Origin: Williamsia sterculiae
Lineage (GTDB): Bacteria; Actinomycetota; Actinomycetes; Mycobacteriales; Mycobacteriaceae
Assembly: GCF_900156495.1 (NCBI RefSeq)
Contig: NZ_FTNT01000003.1
Coordinates: 310,001-374,000 of the forward strand
DNA length: 64,000 nt
Direction of reading: 5' to 3'
The stretch's first letter is position 1; each line of letters opens with the position of its first letter. The translations under genes were made by a program, and so were the position numbers. Shown here in pieces: positions 48,469-58,849 of this stretch. Below the pieces are notes generated by a model. That model made no database searches and had not been told where the DNA came from. It saw nothing but the letters and a program-made list of their open reading frames with translations.

Positions 48469-50781
48469 GTGAACGCACCGTCGGCGGGGCCCGCTCTGCG
48501 GCTCGCGGTGGACGGCGTGGAACAGCAGGTTCCCCCGGCCGGTCCCATCACCGTCGGCCGCACCCCGGAGAACTCCGTCACCGTCGTCCACCCGCTGGTC
48601 TCGCGGCGGCATCTGGTGATCGAGTGGCGCCACGACACCTGGATCGTGGTCGACACCGACAGCACCAACGGCTTCTTCCTCGACGGATCGCGACACCATT
48701 CGGTTCCGATCACCGGCCGGTGCCGGTTGCGCCTCGGCGACCCGACCACCGGCCCGGTCGTCGACCTGCAACCCGTCGGTGGGGTGCGGCGACCCGTCGA
48801 CCACGTCGTGCCCGCTGCACCTCACCTCCAGGCGCTGCCCGGTGACCCGTCGGCACCCATCCCGGTGGTCGGGGTCGCGACCATCGGCCGTACCCCCGAC
48901 AACGACGTGGTGGTCGGCGACGTGCTCGCCTCCCGCACGCACGCCCGTGTCCAGGTCTGCCCGACGGGCCTGGTCATCGAAGATCTGGGGAGCGTGAACG
49001 GCACCTTCGTCGATGGCACCCGGGTCGAGCGGCACCTGTTGCGCGACGGCGCGGTGGTCACCATCGGCAACAGCGACTTCGTGGTCACCGGACACGCGTT
49101 GCGGCCGGGGCCGCCGCCGGCGACCACCGCCGACGGGTCCCCACCGCGCGGGCTGCAGGTGTCGGGGATAGGCGTGACCGTGGACAACCGACCGTTGGTA
49201 CAGGACGTCGGCTTCGACGCGGCGGTGGGCACTCTCACCGCGATCATCGGACCGTCCGGGGCGGGTAAGTCCACGGTGTCCCGGGTGGTCGCGGGGTTGG
49301 TGGCGCCGACGGTCGGCACCGTCCACTTCGAGGGGCGTGGGGTGCACGCCGACTATCAGGCGCTGCGCACCCGCATCGGGATGGTCCCGCAGGACGACGT
49401 GCTGCACCGGCAGCTCACCCTCGTCCAAGGACTGCGCTACGCCGCCGAGTTGCGATTGCCCCCGGATATGACTGCCGCCGACCGTGAACGCGTGGTCGCC
49501 GGGGTGTTGGCCGAACTGCAGCTCACCGAGCACGCCCACACCCGGGTCGACCGATTGTCCGGCGGTCAGCGCAAACGGGCGTCGGTGGCGACGGAGCTGC
49601 TCACCGGGCCGTCACTGCTCATCCTGGACGAGCCGACCTCCGGACTCGACCCGGCCCTGGACCGACAGGTGATGACCATGCTGCGACGTCTGGCCGACGC
49701 CGGTCGTGTGGTGCTGGTGGTCACCCACTCGGTGAGCCATCTCTCGATGTGCGATCAGGTGGTGTTGCTCGCCGCCGGTGGTCGGACCGCCTTCTGTGGA
49801 CCACCGCGCACGGTCGGCGTGGCGATGGGCACCGATGACTGGGCCGAGATCTTCGCCTACGTCACCGCTCGTCCCGACGACGCGCATCTACGCCATCGCA
49901 ATCGTCTGCGGCCGCCCCCGGCACCGCCGCCGGAATCCCCCGACGGGCCGCCGACACCCACGCCGCAGACGGGGGTGCTGCGCCAGGCCTCGACGGTCGC
50001 GCGGCGGCAACTGCGCTTGGTGCTGGCCGACCGCGGTTATCTGATCTTCCTGACCGCGCTGCCCGTGGTGTTGGGTGCGCTGTCACTGGTGATCCCCGGC
50101 CACGCCGGATTCACGGTGAACGGTGCCGACAGCGCCGGCGAATCGGTGCAGGTGTTGGTGGTCCTGGTGGTGGGAGCCGCGTTCATGGGGACCGCGCTCA
50201 CCGTGCGTGACCTGGTGGGCGAGCGCCCGATGTTCGAACGCGAGCGCGCGGTCGGGCTGCGGGTCGGGTCGTATCTACTGGCGAAGGCTGTCGTGTACGG
50301 CGTCGTCGCAGGGGTGCAGGTCGGGGTGATGGTCGTCATCGCCTACCTGGGCCGGGGTATTCCGGGTCCGGGGGTGCTACTTCCCGGTCCGGTGGAGTTG
50401 TTCGTCGACATCGGCCTCCTCGCCTGCGTCGGCGTCGCGGTGGGTCTGGCCATCTCCGCCGTCGCCCGTTCGGCCGAGCAGACCATGCCACCGCTGGTAC
50501 TGGTGGTGATGGTGCAGTTGGTGTTCTGCGCCGGCTTGTTCCCGATCGCCGGTAGGCCGGGATTGGAGCAGGTGTCGTGGCTGTTCCCGACTCGCTGGGG
50601 GTATGCGTCCGCGGCGGCGACGGTGGACCTGCGTCGGCTGTCACCCCTGTCACCGCCGACGGCACACGAGGCGTTGTGGGATCACCGGGTGGCGACGGTG
50701 CTGGTGGCCTGGCTGGTCCTGGCGATCATGGGGTCGGCGTTGCTCGGCTTCACCTGGGGTCGGTTGTGTCGCACCCGGTGA
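48469..50781 (+). CDS. FHA-domain ABC exporter (Rv1747-like), ATPase and permease in one chain
   Basis: 770 residues. Two forkhead-associated phosphothreonine domains (about 22-90, VGRTPENSVTVVHPLVSRRHLVIE and STNGFFLDG; about 135-205, IGRTPDNDVVVGDVLASRTHARV and GSVNGTFVDG). ABC ATPase about 225-450: IIGPSGAGKST (Walker A), VDRLSGGQRKRASVATELL (signature), LLILDEPTSGLDPALD (Walker B). ABC2-type permease about 510-770 with six hydrophobic segments. The architecture matches Rv1747, an exporter controlled by Ser/Thr kinases. GTG 48469 is set by the -10 and by the FHA start. It sits unusually between ARC and dop. Confidence 0.9.
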   Translation: MNAPSAGPALRLAVDGVEQQVPPAGPITVGRTPENSVTVVHPLVSRRHLVIEWRHDTWIVVDTDSTNGFFLDGSRHHSVPITGRCRLRLGDPTTGPVVDLQPVGGVRRPVDHVVPAAPHLQALPGDPSAPIPVVGVATIGRTPDNDVVVGDVLASRTHARVQVCPTGLVIEDLGSVNGTFVDGTRVERHLLRDGAVVTIGNSDFVVTGHALRPGPPPATTADGSPPRGLQVSGIGVTVDNRPLVQDVGFDAAVGTLTAIIGPSGAGKSTVSRVVAGLVAPTVGTVHFEGRGVHADYQALRTRIGMVPQDDVLHRQLTLVQGLRYAAELRLPPDMTAADRERVVAGVLAELQLTEHAHTRVDRLSGGQRKRASVATELLTGPSLLILDEPTSGLDPALDRQVMTMLRRLADAGRVVLVVTHSVSHLSMCDQVVLLAAGGRTAFCGPPRTVGVAMGTDDWAEIFAYVTARPDDAHLRHRNRLRPPPAPPPESPDGPPTPTPQTGVLRQASTVARRQLRLVLADRGYLIFLTALPVVLGALSLVIPGHAGFTVNGADSAGESVQVLVVLVVGAAFMGTALTVRDLVGERPMFERERAVGLRVGSYLLAKAVVYGVVAGVQVGVMVVIAYLGRGIPGPGVLLPGPVELFVDIGLLACVGVAVGLAISAVARSAEQTMPPLVLVVMVQLVFCAGLFPIAGRPGLEQVSWLFPTRWGYASAAATVDLRRLSPLSPPTAHEALWDHRVATVLVAWLVLAIMGSALLGFTWGRLCRTR

Positions 50782-50812
50782 GTACCCGCGCCGATCCGCA
50801 CGCAGCGGGCTG

Positions 50813-51367
50813 TCAGCCGGACGCCACCTGATCCCACTGCACGTCTCGCAGCATTGCGCGGGTGTCGGGCACGAAGTCGGAACCCGAGTCCGCGATGGCG
50901 GCCGCGAGTTCGGCCGCCGACCACCACCAGGCGTCGGCGATCTCGGACGCCTGCCACCGGAACGGACCGTCGTGATCGACGACGAAGGCGGTCAGATGGC
51001 ACCGGATGGTCGCGTCGCCGCTGCGGCCCTCCCACCGACCGCTGGTCAGCGGGGTCATCACCCCGTCGACGGTCACGCCCAACTCCTCGGCGAGTTCGCG
51101 CCGCGCGGCGGTCTCGACGCTCTCACCCGGGTCGATCACCCCACCGGCCAGGCAGTCGATCAACCCGCCGAACACCGCCTTCTGCCGTGTGCGTCGATGT
51201 ACGTACAGCCGACGTCGATCGGTGGAGCGGATCAGTACCCCCGCGCTCGCATGCCACAGACCGTCGGCGTACACCGTGGCCCGATCCGCGGTGCCCGTCA
51301 CCCGGCCACCGGCGTCGTATACGGCGACCTGCTCGGCTCCGGCTCGGGATGATGCGGGTTCGGGCAT
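50813..51367 (-). CDS. NUDIX hydrolase
   Basis: 184 residues from ATG 51367. Nudix box GGVIDPGESVETAARRELAEELGV fits Gx5Ex7REUxEExGU. The leading region YDAGGRVTGTADRATVYADGLWHASAGVLIRSTDRRRLYVHRRTRQKAVFGGLIDCLAG resembles IPP isomerase-like Nudix proteins of the YfcD type. Substrate unknown. TAGGGT on the minus strand six bases upstream makes it leaderless. It is divergent from dop, with 100 bp between starts, and convergent with the FHA-ABC gene. Confidence 0.85.
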   Translation of the reverse strand: MPEPASSRAGAEQVAVYDAGGRVTGTADRATVYADGLWHASAGVLIRSTDRRRLYVHRRTRQKAVFGGLIDCLAGGVIDPGESVETAARRELAEELGVTVDGVMTPLTSGRWEGRSGDATIRCHLTAFVVDHDGPFRWQASEIADAWWWSAAELAAAIADSGSDFVPDTRAMLRDVQWDQVASG

Positions 51368-51373
51368 CCGTCC

Positions 51374-51379
51374 ACCCTA
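51374..51379 (-). promoter_or_regulatory. -10 element for the NUDIX gene (leaderless)
   Basis: TAGGGT on the minus strand, six bases before ATG 51367. Confidence 0.5.
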
Positions 51380-51455
51380 GTGGCCAGCGCCGCCCCGGCC
51401 CGGCCCCGTGGCGAACGTCGGCGGCCCTACAAACAAGCGTCTGCGCTGTCACCTC

Positions 51456-51461
51456 TACGCT
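51456..51461 (+). promoter_or_regulatory. -10 element for dop (leaderless)
   Basis: TACGCT, six bases before ATG 51468. Confidence 0.5.
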
Positions 51462-51467
51462 CGACAC

Positions 51468-52967
51468 ATGCAGCGCATCATCGGAACCGAGGTCGAATAC
51501 GGTATCTCCGCACCCAACGACCCCACCGCGAATCCGATCATGACCTCGACCCAGGCCGTACTCGCCTACGCCGCCGCGGCCGGGCTCCCGCGGGCCAAGC
51601 GCACGCGCTGGGATTACGAGGTGGAGTCACCGCTGCGCGACGCCCGCGGTTTCGACCTGGGTCGCAGCTCCGGTCCGGCACCGATCATCGATGCCGACGA
51701 GGTGGGTGCGGCGAACATGATCCTCACCAACGGGGCGCGGCTCTACGTCGACCACGCACATCCCGAGTACTCCGCGCCCGAGGTCACCGACCCCATGGAC
51801 GCGGTGATCTGGGACAAGGCGGGGGAGCGGGTGATGGAGGCCGCGGCCCGTCACGTGGCCAGTGTGCCGGGGGCCCCGCGGTTGCAGTTGTACAAGAACA
51901 ACATCGACGGCAAGGGCGCGAGCTACGGCACCCACGAGAACTATCTGATGGCCCGCTCCACCCCGTTCACCGCGGTGATCACCGGGCTCACCCCGTTCTT
52001 CGCCTCCCGCCAGGTCATCTGCGGGTCCGGACGGGTGGGCATCGGCCAGTCCGGGGACGAACCCGGATTCCAGCTGTCCCAGCGGGCCGACTACATCGAG
52101 GTCGAGGTCGGACTGGAGACCACCCTCAAGCGGGGCATCATCAACACCCGCGACGAACCGCACGCCGACCCGGAACGCTATCGACGGTTGCACGTCATCC
52201 TGGGGGACGCCAACCTCGCCGAGACCGCCACCTACCTCAAGGTCGGAACGACTTCGCTGGTCCTGGACCTGGTGGAGTCCGGGGTCGACCTGTCCGACCT
52301 CGAACTGGCGCGCCCGGTCCAGGCCGTGCACACCATCTCCCACGACCCCACACTGACTGCGACGGTCGCACTGGTCGACGGCCGGGAGATGACCGGCTTG
52401 GCGCTGCAGCGCATCTACCACGAGCGCTGCGCGCGTCATCAGGAGCAGAGCGGTGCCGACGACCCGCGCGCGCAGCACGTGCTCGACACCTGGGCCGAGG
52501 TACTCGACCGGCTCGAGCGTGACCCGATCGGATGTGCAGACATCCTGGACTGGCCCGCCAAGCTGCGGTTGCTGGAGGGGTTTCGCAGTCGCGAGGGGCT
52601 GGGCTGGTCGGCGCCGCGCCTGCAGTTGGTGGACCTGCAGTACTCCGACGTCCGGTTGGACAAGGGACTGTACAACCGACTGGTCGCCCGCGGCTCGATG
52701 CAACGCCTGGTCTCGGAGAACGAGGTGATCGCCGCGGTGACCACCCCGCCGGAGGACACTCGTGCCTACTTCCGGGGTGAGTGCCTGCGGCGGTTCGGGG
52801 CCGACATCGCCGCCGCGAGCTGGGATTCGGTCATCTTCGACCTCGGCGGGGACTCACTGGTGCGCATCCCCACGCTGGAACCGCTCCGCGGCAGCCGCTC
52901 ACACGTGGGAGCACTGCTCGACTCGGTCGACTCGGCCGCCGAACTGGTCGATCAACTGACCACCTGA
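51468..52967 (+). CDS. dop: Depupylase/Pup deamidase Dop
   Basis: 499 residues, carboxylate-amine ligase fold. [27 protein letters not shown] is the Dop start (metal Glu in TEVEYG); [15 protein letters not shown] holds the catalytic Asp; [23 protein letters not shown] covers the Dop-specific loop region; [21 protein letters not shown] and [23 protein letters not shown] are shared with PafA. Converts the Pup C-terminal Gln to Glu, where needed, and removes Pup from substrates. This Pup ends in Gln, so Dop is required. Leaderless; the in-frame upstream ATG 51408 is not needed. Confidence 0.96.
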   Translation: MQRIIGTEVEYGISAPNDPTANPIMTSTQAVLAYAAAAGLPRAKRTRWDYEVESPLRDARGFDLGRSSGPAPIIDADEVGAANMILTNGARLYVDHAHPEYSAPEVTDPMDAVIWDKAGERVMEAAARHVASVPGAPRLQLYKNNIDGKGASYGTHENYLMARSTPFTAVITGLTPFFASRQVICGSGRVGIGQSGDEPGFQLSQRADYIEVEVGLETTLKRGIINTRDEPHADPERYRRLHVILGDANLAETATYLKVGTTSLVLDLVESGVDLSDLELARPVQAVHTISHDPTLTATVALVDGREMTGLALQRIYHERCARHQEQSGADDPRAQHVLDTWAEVLDRLERDPIGCADILDWPAKLRLLEGFRSREGLGWSAPRLQLVDLQYSDVRLDKGLYNRLVARGSMQRLVSENEVIAAVTTPPEDTRAYFRGECLRRFGADIAAASWDSVIFDLGGDSLVRIPTLEPLRGSRSHVGALLDSVDSAAELVDQLTT

Positions 52968-53028
52968 CCGCCGGGGCACGGCGGCGGACCATCGCCTCGG
53001 CCGCGCCCCCGGGCGAGTCGGTCACCGG

Positions 53029-53034
53029 TAGGGT
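53029..53034 (+). promoter_or_regulatory. -10 element for the pup-prcB-prcA operon
   Basis: TAGGGT, giving a start near 53041 and a leader of about 50 nt with GGAGG six bases before the pup ATG. Confidence 0.4.
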
Positions 53035-53090
53035 GTTCCTACGGACCTCGACTAGTGCGTCGAGGCTGGGAGGCTCTACAGGAGGCAGCG

Positions 53091-53282
53091 ATGGCGCAGG
53101 AACACACCAAGCGCACCGGTGGTGGCGACGACGACAGCGAAGCCGGCGCCGAGGCGGGCGGCCAGGAACGACGCGAGAAGCTCGCCGACGACACCGATGA
53201 CCTGCTCGACGAGATCGATGACGTGCTCGAAGAGAACGCCGAGGACTTCGTCCGCGCCTATGTGCAGAAAGGCGGCCAGTGA
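53091..53282 (+). CDS. pup: Prokaryotic ubiquitin-like protein Pup
   Basis: 63 residues starting [15 protein letters not shown] and ending in GGQ, the deamidated-on-demand C-terminus. The helix that binds the ARC coiled coil is [33 protein letters not shown] is the invariant tail. Attached to protein lysines by PafA after Dop deamidates Gln63. ATG 53091 has AGGAGGCAGCG upstream. Overlaps prcB by four bases. Confidence 0.97.
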   Translation: MAQEHTKRTGGGDDDSEAGAEAGGQERREKLADDTDDLLDEIDDVLEENAEDFVRAYVQKGGQ

Positions 53283-54088
53283 GCGATCGGATCACCTCAC
53301 TCGGGCGTGACATCTCCTCCTTCTCCGACTATCTCCGCACCACCGCCCCAGAGTTGCTGCCCGCCAACCGCTCCGACGGTTCGGTCGGTGACCTGATCCC
53401 GCACGGCACCACCATCGTCGCCATCAGTTTCCCCGGTGGCGTGGTGCTCGCAGGTGACCGCCGGGCGACGATGGGCAACATCATCGCCACCCGCGACGTC
53501 CAGAAGGTGTTCATCACCGACGAGTACTCCGCGGCAGGGATCGCGGGTACCGCGGGTGTGGCCATCGAGATGGTGCGGCTGTTCGCGGTGGAGCTCGAGC
53601 ACTACGAGAAGATCGAGGGCGTCCCGCTCACCCTGGATGGCAAGGTGTCCCGACTGGCCTCGATGGTCCGATCCAACCTCGGTGCCGCGATGCAGGGGCT
53701 GGCGGCGGTCCCGCTGCTGGTCGGGTACGACATCGACCACACCGATCGCACCGAACGCGGTCGCATCTTCAACTTCGACATCGCCGGTGACCGGCACGAG
53801 GAGACCGGCGGATACCAGGCCATCGGGTCGGGTTCGATGTTCGCCAAGTCGTCGCTGAAGAAGCTGTACCGTGACGACCTCGACGCCGCGGGTGCGGTGT
53901 CCATCGCTGTGGAAGCGCTGTACGACGCCGCCGACGATGACTCCGCCACCGGTGGGCCGGACGTGATCCGCAAGCTCTACCCGACGGCCGTGATCGTGGG
54001 AGCCGACGGCGCGGAGGTCGTCACCGAGGAGCAGGTGGTGGCCGCCACGGACGCGATGATCCGTCGACGCAGCGAGGACGGCCGATGA
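53279..54088 (+). CDS. prcB: Proteasome beta subunit
   Basis: 269 residues from GTG 53279. A propeptide of 43 residues ends at HG and is cleaved before Thr44, the catalytic nucleophile, in [52 protein letters not shown] and [17 protein letters not shown] are typical. Forms the inner rings of the 20S core. Starts inside the pup stop and overlaps prcA, so the three are translationally coupled. Confidence 0.97.
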   Translation: MSDRITSLGRDISSFSDYLRTTAPELLPANRSDGSVGDLIPHGTTIVAISFPGGVVLAGDRRATMGNIIATRDVQKVFITDEYSAAGIAGTAGVAIEMVRLFAVELEHYEKIEGVPLTLDGKVSRLASMVRSNLGAAMQGLAAVPLLVGYDIDHTDRTERGRIFNFDIAGDRHEETGGYQAIGSGSMFAKSSLKKLYRDDLDAAGAVSIAVEALYDAADDDSATGGPDVIRKLYPTAVIVGADGAEVVTEEQVVAATDAMIRRRSEDGR

Positions 54089-54891
54089 CCTTCCCGTATT
54101 ACGCCAGTGCCGAGCAGATCATGCGGGATCGGTCGGATCTCGCACGCAAGGGCATCGCCCGCGGGCGCAGCGTCGTGGTCCTGACCTACGCTGACGGCGT
54201 CCTGCTGGTCGCCGAGAACCCCTCGACCACCCTGCGCAAGGTCAGCGAGATCTATGACCGCATCGGATTCGCCGCGGTCGGCCGGTACAACGAGTTCGAG
54301 TCGCTGCGCAAGGCCGGCATCCAGCACGCCGACATGCGCGGATACAGCTACGACCGCGCCGATGTGAACGGGTTGTCGCTGGCCAACGCCTACGCCAACA
54401 CCCTCGGTGCGGTGTTCACCGAGCAGCCCAAGCCCTACGAGGTGGAGCTGTGTGTCGCGGAGGTCAGCAAGTTCGGTAAACCGGCCGCGTCCCAGCTGTA
54501 CCGCATCACCTACGACGGTTCGATCACCGAGGAGTCGGCGTTCCTGGTGATGGGTGGTTCCAACGAGTCGATCTCGACGGCGATGCGGGCCGCCCATGAT
54601 CCCGACGCCGATCTGCAGACCGCGGTCCGTGCAGCCGTCGCCGCCCTCGGCACGCCGGCGACCTCCACCAACGGGTCGCAGTCCACCGGCACAGCCGAGA
54701 AGCCGCGGGTGCTGACCCCCGACGACCTCGAGGTCGCGATCCTGGACCGCAACCGGCCCCGGCGTGCCTACCGGCGCATACAGACCCAGGGTCTGGCCGA
54801 CCTGCTGCCACCGGTTGACGCGGCGACAGCCGATCCGGACAGCGCCGCCGGGCACGGCGCGGACACCGAAGGGGACTCGGCCTCGTCCTGA
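54085..54891 (+). CDS. prcA: Proteasome alpha subunit
   Basis: 268 residues, overlapping prcB by [49 protein letters not shown] is the gate and H0 helix region. [52 protein letters not shown] is conserved. The C-terminal 60 residues are low complexity. Forms the outer rings that dock ARC through its GQYL tail. Confidence 0.97.
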   Translation: MTFPYYASAEQIMRDRSDLARKGIARGRSVVVLTYADGVLLVAENPSTTLRKVSEIYDRIGFAAVGRYNEFESLRKAGIQHADMRGYSYDRADVNGLSLANAYANTLGAVFTEQPKPYEVELCVAEVSKFGKPAASQLYRITYDGSITEESAFLVMGGSNESISTAMRAAHDPDADLQTAVRAAVAALGTPATSTNGSQSTGTAEKPRVLTPDDLEVAILDRNRPRRAYRRIQTQGLADLLPPVDAATADPDSAAGHGADTEGDSASS

Positions 54892-54926
54892 CCGGCGGGT
54901 GAACCACCTGTGACACGCCACACCGG

Positions 54927-54932
54927 TACTGT
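54927..54932 (+). promoter_or_regulatory. -10 element for pafA (leaderless)
   Basis: TACTGT, seven bases before GTG 54940. Confidence 0.5.
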
Positions 54933-54939
54933 GAACGGT

Positions 54940-56298
54940 GTGCAACGACGAATCATGGGTGTGGAAACCGAATTCGGCGTGACGTGCACCTTTCACGGGC
55001 ATCGACGTCTCAGTCCCGACGAGGTCGCGAGATACCTGTTCCGGCGCGTCGTGTCCTGGGGGCGGTCGTCCAACGTGTTCCTGCAGAACGGGGCGCGGTT
55101 GTATCTGGACGTGGGTTCGCACCCCGAGTACGCGACCGCCGAATGCGATGGTCTGATCCAGCTGATCAACCACGACCGCGCCGGCGAACTGGTGCTGGAG
55201 GACCTGTTGGTCGATGCCGAACGGCGCCTGGCCGAGGAGGGTATCGGCGGCGACATCTTCCTGTTCAAGAACAACACCGACTCCGCGGGCAACTCGTACG
55301 GTTGCCACGAGAACTACCTGGTGGTCCGGGCGGGGGAGTTCTCCCGGATCTCCGACGTCCTGTTGCCGTTCCTGGTCACCCGTCAGCTGATCTGCGGCGC
55401 AGGCAAGGTGCTGCAGACCCCCAAGGCCGCGACCTTCTGCCTGTCGCAGCGGGCCGAGCACATCTGGGAGGGCGTCTCCTCGGCGACCACCCGCTCCCGC
55501 CCCATCATCAACACCCGCGACGAGCCACACGCCGACGCGGAGAAGTACCGCAGGCTGCACGTGATCGTCGGCGACTCGAACATGGCCGAGACCACGACCC
55601 TCCTCAAGGTCGGCACGGCGGCACTCGTGCTGGAGATGATCGAGGCGGGCATCTCGTTCCGCGACTTCGCCCTCGACAACCCGATCCGTGCGATCCGTGA
55701 GGTCAGCCACGACGTCACCGGGACCCGCCCGGTGCGCCTCGCGGGCGGCCGCCAGGCCAGCGCCCTGGACATCCAGCGCGAATACCACGGCCGCGCGGTG
55801 GAACACCTGCGCAACCGTCACCCGGATCCGGAGATGGACCTGGTGGTGGACCTGTGGGGCAGGATGCTCGACGCCGTCGAGACCCAGGATTTCTCGAAGG
55901 TCGACACCGAGATCGACTGGGTGATCAAGCGCAAGCTGTTCCAGCGGTACCAGGACAAGTACTCTATGGATCTGTCCGATCCCAAGATCGCACAGCTCGA
56001 TCTGGCCTATCACGACATCAAACGCCACCGCGGGGTCTTCGACCTGATGCAACGTCGCGGTCTCGTCCGGCGCGTCACCACCGACGCCGACATCGCCGCC
56101 GCGGTCAACGAACCCCCGCAGACCACGCGGGCGAAGCTCCGTGGTGACTTCATCTCCGCGGCCCAGAAGGCAGGTCGTGACTTCACCGTCGACTGGGTGC
56201 ACCTCAAGCTCAACGACCAGGCGCAGCGCACCGTGTTGTGCAAGGACCCGTTCCGCAACGTCGACGAGCGCGTCGATCGATTGATCGCCTCGATGTGA
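54940..56298 (+). CDS. pafA: Pup-protein ligase PafA
   Basis: 452 residues, the same length as the M. tuberculosis enzyme when started at GTG 54940 ([25 protein letters not shown]). Metal-binding Glu9 in VETEFG and catalytic Asp57 in [38 protein letters not shown] and [31 protein letters not shown] are family signatures. Joins the Glu side chain of Pup to substrate lysines using ATP. An in-frame GTG at 54910 lies before the -10 and is rejected. Its last codons are duplicated just after the stop. Confidence 0.96.
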   Translation: MQRRIMGVETEFGVTCTFHGHRRLSPDEVARYLFRRVVSWGRSSNVFLQNGARLYLDVGSHPEYATAECDGLIQLINHDRAGELVLEDLLVDAERRLAEEGIGGDIFLFKNNTDSAGNSYGCHENYLVVRAGEFSRISDVLLPFLVTRQLICGAGKVLQTPKAATFCLSQRAEHIWEGVSSATTRSRPIINTRDEPHADAEKYRRLHVIVGDSNMAETTTLLKVGTAALVLEMIEAGISFRDFALDNPIRAIREVSHDVTGTRPVRLAGGRQASALDIQREYHGRAVEHLRNRHPDPEMDLVVDLWGRMLDAVETQDFSKVDTEIDWVIKRKLFQRYQDKYSMDLSDPKIAQLDLAYHDIKRHRGVFDLMQRRGLVRRVTTDADIAAAVNEPPQTTRAKLRGDFISAAQKAGRDFTVDWVHLKLNDQAQRTVLCKDPFRNVDERVDRLIASM

Positions 56299-56325
56299 CG
56301 GATCGGCTCATCGCCTCGATGTGAC
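56275..56325 (+). repeat. 26-bp tandem duplication at the pafA 3' end
   Basis: ATCGCCTCGATGTGAC occurs at 56284-56299 (containing the pafA stop) and again at 56310-56325, with similar flanking GATCG. The second copy is non-coding. Confidence 0.7.
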
Positions 56326-56364
56326 CTGACGGCGACGTTGCCGCTTGCGGACCACTCCGGCCAC

Positions 56365-56370
56365 TAGTCT
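56365..56370 (+). promoter_or_regulatory. -10 element for pafB (leaderless)
   Basis: TAGTCT, six bases before GTG 56377. Confidence 0.5.
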
Positions 56371-56376
56371 GTTCGG

Positions 56377-57375
56377 GTGGCCACGGCAAAAGTCGAGCGT
56401 CTGATGAACCTGGTGATCTGCCTGCTCTCCACGCGACAGTTCCTGTCCGCCGAGCAGATCCGCACGAGTGTGGCCGGCTACCAGGACTCCCGGTCCGACG
56501 AGGCGTTCAACCGGATGTTCGAGCGTGACAAGACCGAACTCCGCGACCTGGGGATCCCGTTGGAGACGGGGCGGACGTCGGGCTGGAGTCAGGTCGACGG
56601 ATACCGGATCAACCGGGACGCCTACGAACTTCCCGACGTCGACCTCGACGCCGACGAGGCCGCCGCCGTCGCGATGGCCGCGGCCCTGTGGTCGACTCCC
56701 GAACTGAGCACCGCATCGCAGAGCGCGGTGATGAAGCTCCGCGCCGCGGGTGTGGACATCGACGCGGACACCGACGTCGGGGGTACCGCGGTGACCGGCG
56801 CACCCCGCGCGCTCGGGTCCGAGTCGGTGTTCGGGGCCGTGCTCACCGCGATCAACGCCGGCCGCGCGGTGCGGTTCCGTCACCGTTCCACCCGCGACGG
56901 TCGGGCCACCGACCGCACACTGGAACCATGGGGTGTGGTGACCCACGACGGTCGGTGGTACCTCGTCGGCCACGATCGCGACCGCAACGAGCCACGCACT
57001 TTTCGGCTGTCCCGGGTGTCGGGTCCGGTCACCGACGCCGGCCGCGCCGGTGACGTGGCCCGGCCCGCCGACGCCGACCTCCGCGGCATCGTCGCAGCCG
57101 CGGTGACCTATTCCGAGCCGTCCGGCCCGTCGCAGACCGCGCAGGTCTGGGTGGCCGAGGGGAAGGCCGCCGGACTGCGGCGGATGGCACGTGATTCCCG
57201 GCCGACCAGCCTCGACGGCCGCTCGGGCAGTGTGCTGGACATCGAGATCCGGTCATTGGACACACTCACCCGGCAGGTCCTGGGCGCTGGTCCGGACGCC
57301 CGGGTCATCGAGCCCGAGGCGCTGCGCGATCGCGTGGTCGCCGGGTTGCGGCGTCTGGCCGGGGTGAGCACGTGA
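56377..57375 (+). CDS. pafB: WYL-domain transcriptional regulator PafB
   Basis: 332 residues. N-terminal winged helix (KVERLMNLVICLLSTRQFLSAEQIRTSVAGYQ; DEAFNRMFERDKTELRDLGIPLETG), then a WYL domain (about 150-230: AINAGRAVRFRHRSTRDGRATDRTLEPWGVVTHDGRWYLVGHDRDRNEPRTFRLSRV) and a C-terminal WCX extension. With PafC it forms the ligand-responsive activator of the mycobacterial LexA-independent DNA-damage response. Despite its position it is not part of the pupylation machinery. Overlaps pafC by four bases. Confidence 0.94.
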   Translation: MATAKVERLMNLVICLLSTRQFLSAEQIRTSVAGYQDSRSDEAFNRMFERDKTELRDLGIPLETGRTSGWSQVDGYRINRDAYELPDVDLDADEAAAVAMAAALWSTPELSTASQSAVMKLRAAGVDIDADTDVGGTAVTGAPRALGSESVFGAVLTAINAGRAVRFRHRSTRDGRATDRTLEPWGVVTHDGRWYLVGHDRDRNEPRTFRLSRVSGPVTDAGRAGDVARPADADLRGIVAAAVTYSEPSGPSQTAQVWVAEGKAAGLRRMARDSRPTSLDGRSGSVLDIEIRSLDTLTRQVLGAGPDARVIEPEALRDRVVAGLRRLAGVST

Positions 57376-58385
57376 GCGCGGAGAACCGACTCAACCGGTT
57401 GTTGGCCACGGTCCCGTATTTCCAGGCCCACCCGGGGGCCAGCGCCGCCGAGGCCGCGGCAGCGTTGGGCACCACCGAAAGTCAGGTGATGGCCGACCTC
57501 AACCAGTTGTGGATGTGCGGGCTACCCGGATATTCGCCCGGTGATCTCATCGACCTCGAGTTCACCGAGAGTGGTGTGTCGGTGATCTTCGCGGCCGGTA
57601 TCGACCGGCCGCTGCGGCTGACCGCGACGGAGGCGGCGGCATTGCTGGTCGCACTGCGGGCCCTGATCGAATCCGGCGGTGCCGTGGACCGTTCCGCCGC
57701 GTTGCGGGCCATCGCCAAGGTGGAGACGGCGGTCGGGTCGTCCTTGGTCACCACGGCGGTCGACGAACCGGCGACCGACGACACCGCTGAGGCGGTGGAG
57801 TCGCCGACGGTGCAGACCCTGCGTCGCGCCGACCGTGAACACCGAGCGGTGTCCATCAGTTACTACTCGGCGTCACGGGACACGGTCAGCGACCGGGCGG
57901 TCGACCCCATCCGGGTGCTGGTGATCGATCAGCAGACGTATCTGGAGGGATGGTGTCGCACCAGCGGCGGTGTGCGACTGTTCCGCTTCGACCGGGTGGA
58001 ACGCGCCGAACTCCTCGATGAGCCCAGCGCCCCGCCGCCGGAGGCCCGGAGCGGTGACCATCTCGCACTGTTCGAGGCCGATCCGTCGGTACCGACGGCG
58101 CTCATCGAGATCGACGCGTCCGAGCTGTGGGTGATGGACTACTACCTCATCGAGCCGATCGGTGACACCCAGACCGGTGACAACCAGACCGGCGAGGACC
58201 GCCCCGCGGCCCAGGAGCACACCGACGCGGCGGTCGGACCGGTACGGGCCACGATGACCTACGGGTCGCAGGAGTGGCTGACCCGGTTCCTGCTCGGTTT
58301 CGGCGGTCGCATCAGGCTGCTCGATGAACCCGCGGTGAATGCGAGGACAATCGAACGTGCCAGGTCGGCGCTCGACCTGTACTGA
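57372..58385 (+). CDS. pafC: WYL-domain transcriptional regulator PafC
   Basis: 337 residues from GTG 57372. HTH ([55 protein letters not shown]), WYL domain (about 155-225: [52 protein letters not shown]) and WCX domain. Partner of PafB. Between the WCX parts is a hydrophilic insertion [15 protein letters not shown] encoded by a 15-bp tandem repeat (58161-58190), a likely slippage product in a loop. Confidence 0.93.
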   Translation: MSAENRLNRLLATVPYFQAHPGASAAEAAAALGTTESQVMADLNQLWMCGLPGYSPGDLIDLEFTESGVSVIFAAGIDRPLRLTATEAAALLVALRALIESGGAVDRSAALRAIAKVETAVGSSLVTTAVDEPATDDTAEAVESPTVQTLRRADREHRAVSISYYSASRDTVSDRAVDPIRVLVIDQQTYLEGWCRTSGGVRLFRFDRVERAELLDEPSAPPPEARSGDHLALFEADPSVPTALIEIDASELWVMDYYLIEPIGDTQTGDNQTGEDRPAAQEHTDAAVGPVRATMTYGSQEWLTRFLLGFGGRIRLLDEPAVNARTIERARSALDLY

Positions 58386-58431
58386 GAGGTCGGACGGCTA
58401 GCGGTGGGGCGAATCCCTTCCGCCTCTCGGG

Positions 58432-58437
58432 TAGCAT
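58432..58437 (+). promoter_or_regulatory. -10 element for tatA
   Basis: TAGCAT, giving a start near 58444 and a short leader with GGAGGTGGGAG ahead of ATG 58469. Confidence 0.4.
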
Positions 58438-58468
58438 CGGGATGAGATCAAACGGAGGTGGGAGACTC

Positions 58469-58726
58469 ATGGGCGCAATGTCGTGGTGGCACTGGGCGAT
58501 CGTGCTCGTTGTCCTGGTGGTGCTCTTCGGTTCGAAGAAGTTGCCGGAGGCAGCGCGCGGTCTCGGTCGTTCGATGCGCATCTTCAAGAGCGAGATCAAG
58601 GAGATGCAGAACGACGGGAAGTCGGATGCCGAGAAGGCGACCACCGACGAGACCCCGCGTCAGATCTCCCCGACCCCGGAGTCGGACATCAAGCGCGACC
58701 ACCAGGCCGAACGCAAGTCCGCGTGA
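58469..58726 (+). CDS. tatA: Twin-arginine translocase subunit TatA
   Basis: 85 residues. One transmembrane helix ([43 protein letters not shown]) followed by the amphipathic helix beginning at FGSKKLPE, then a charged tail. The FG hinge is intact. Strong ribosome site GGAGGTGGGAG. With TatC it exports folded proteins; a tatB gene is not adjacent, as in mycobacteria. Confidence 0.96.
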   Translation: MGAMSWWHWAIVLVVLVVLFGSKKLPEAARGLGRSMRIFKSEIKEMQNDGKSDAEKATTDETPRQISPTPESDIKRDHQAERKSA

Positions 58727-58849
58727 TCACCGCGCCGCGACGTGTGACGATCGCGGCTCGCTGACCCGGCGCCCGGTACGCCGCGGACCTCGGCGGTCTG
58801 CGGCGTCGGAATCGGGTGCCTCCCGCGTCTAGTTGCCGAAGAGTGTGCC

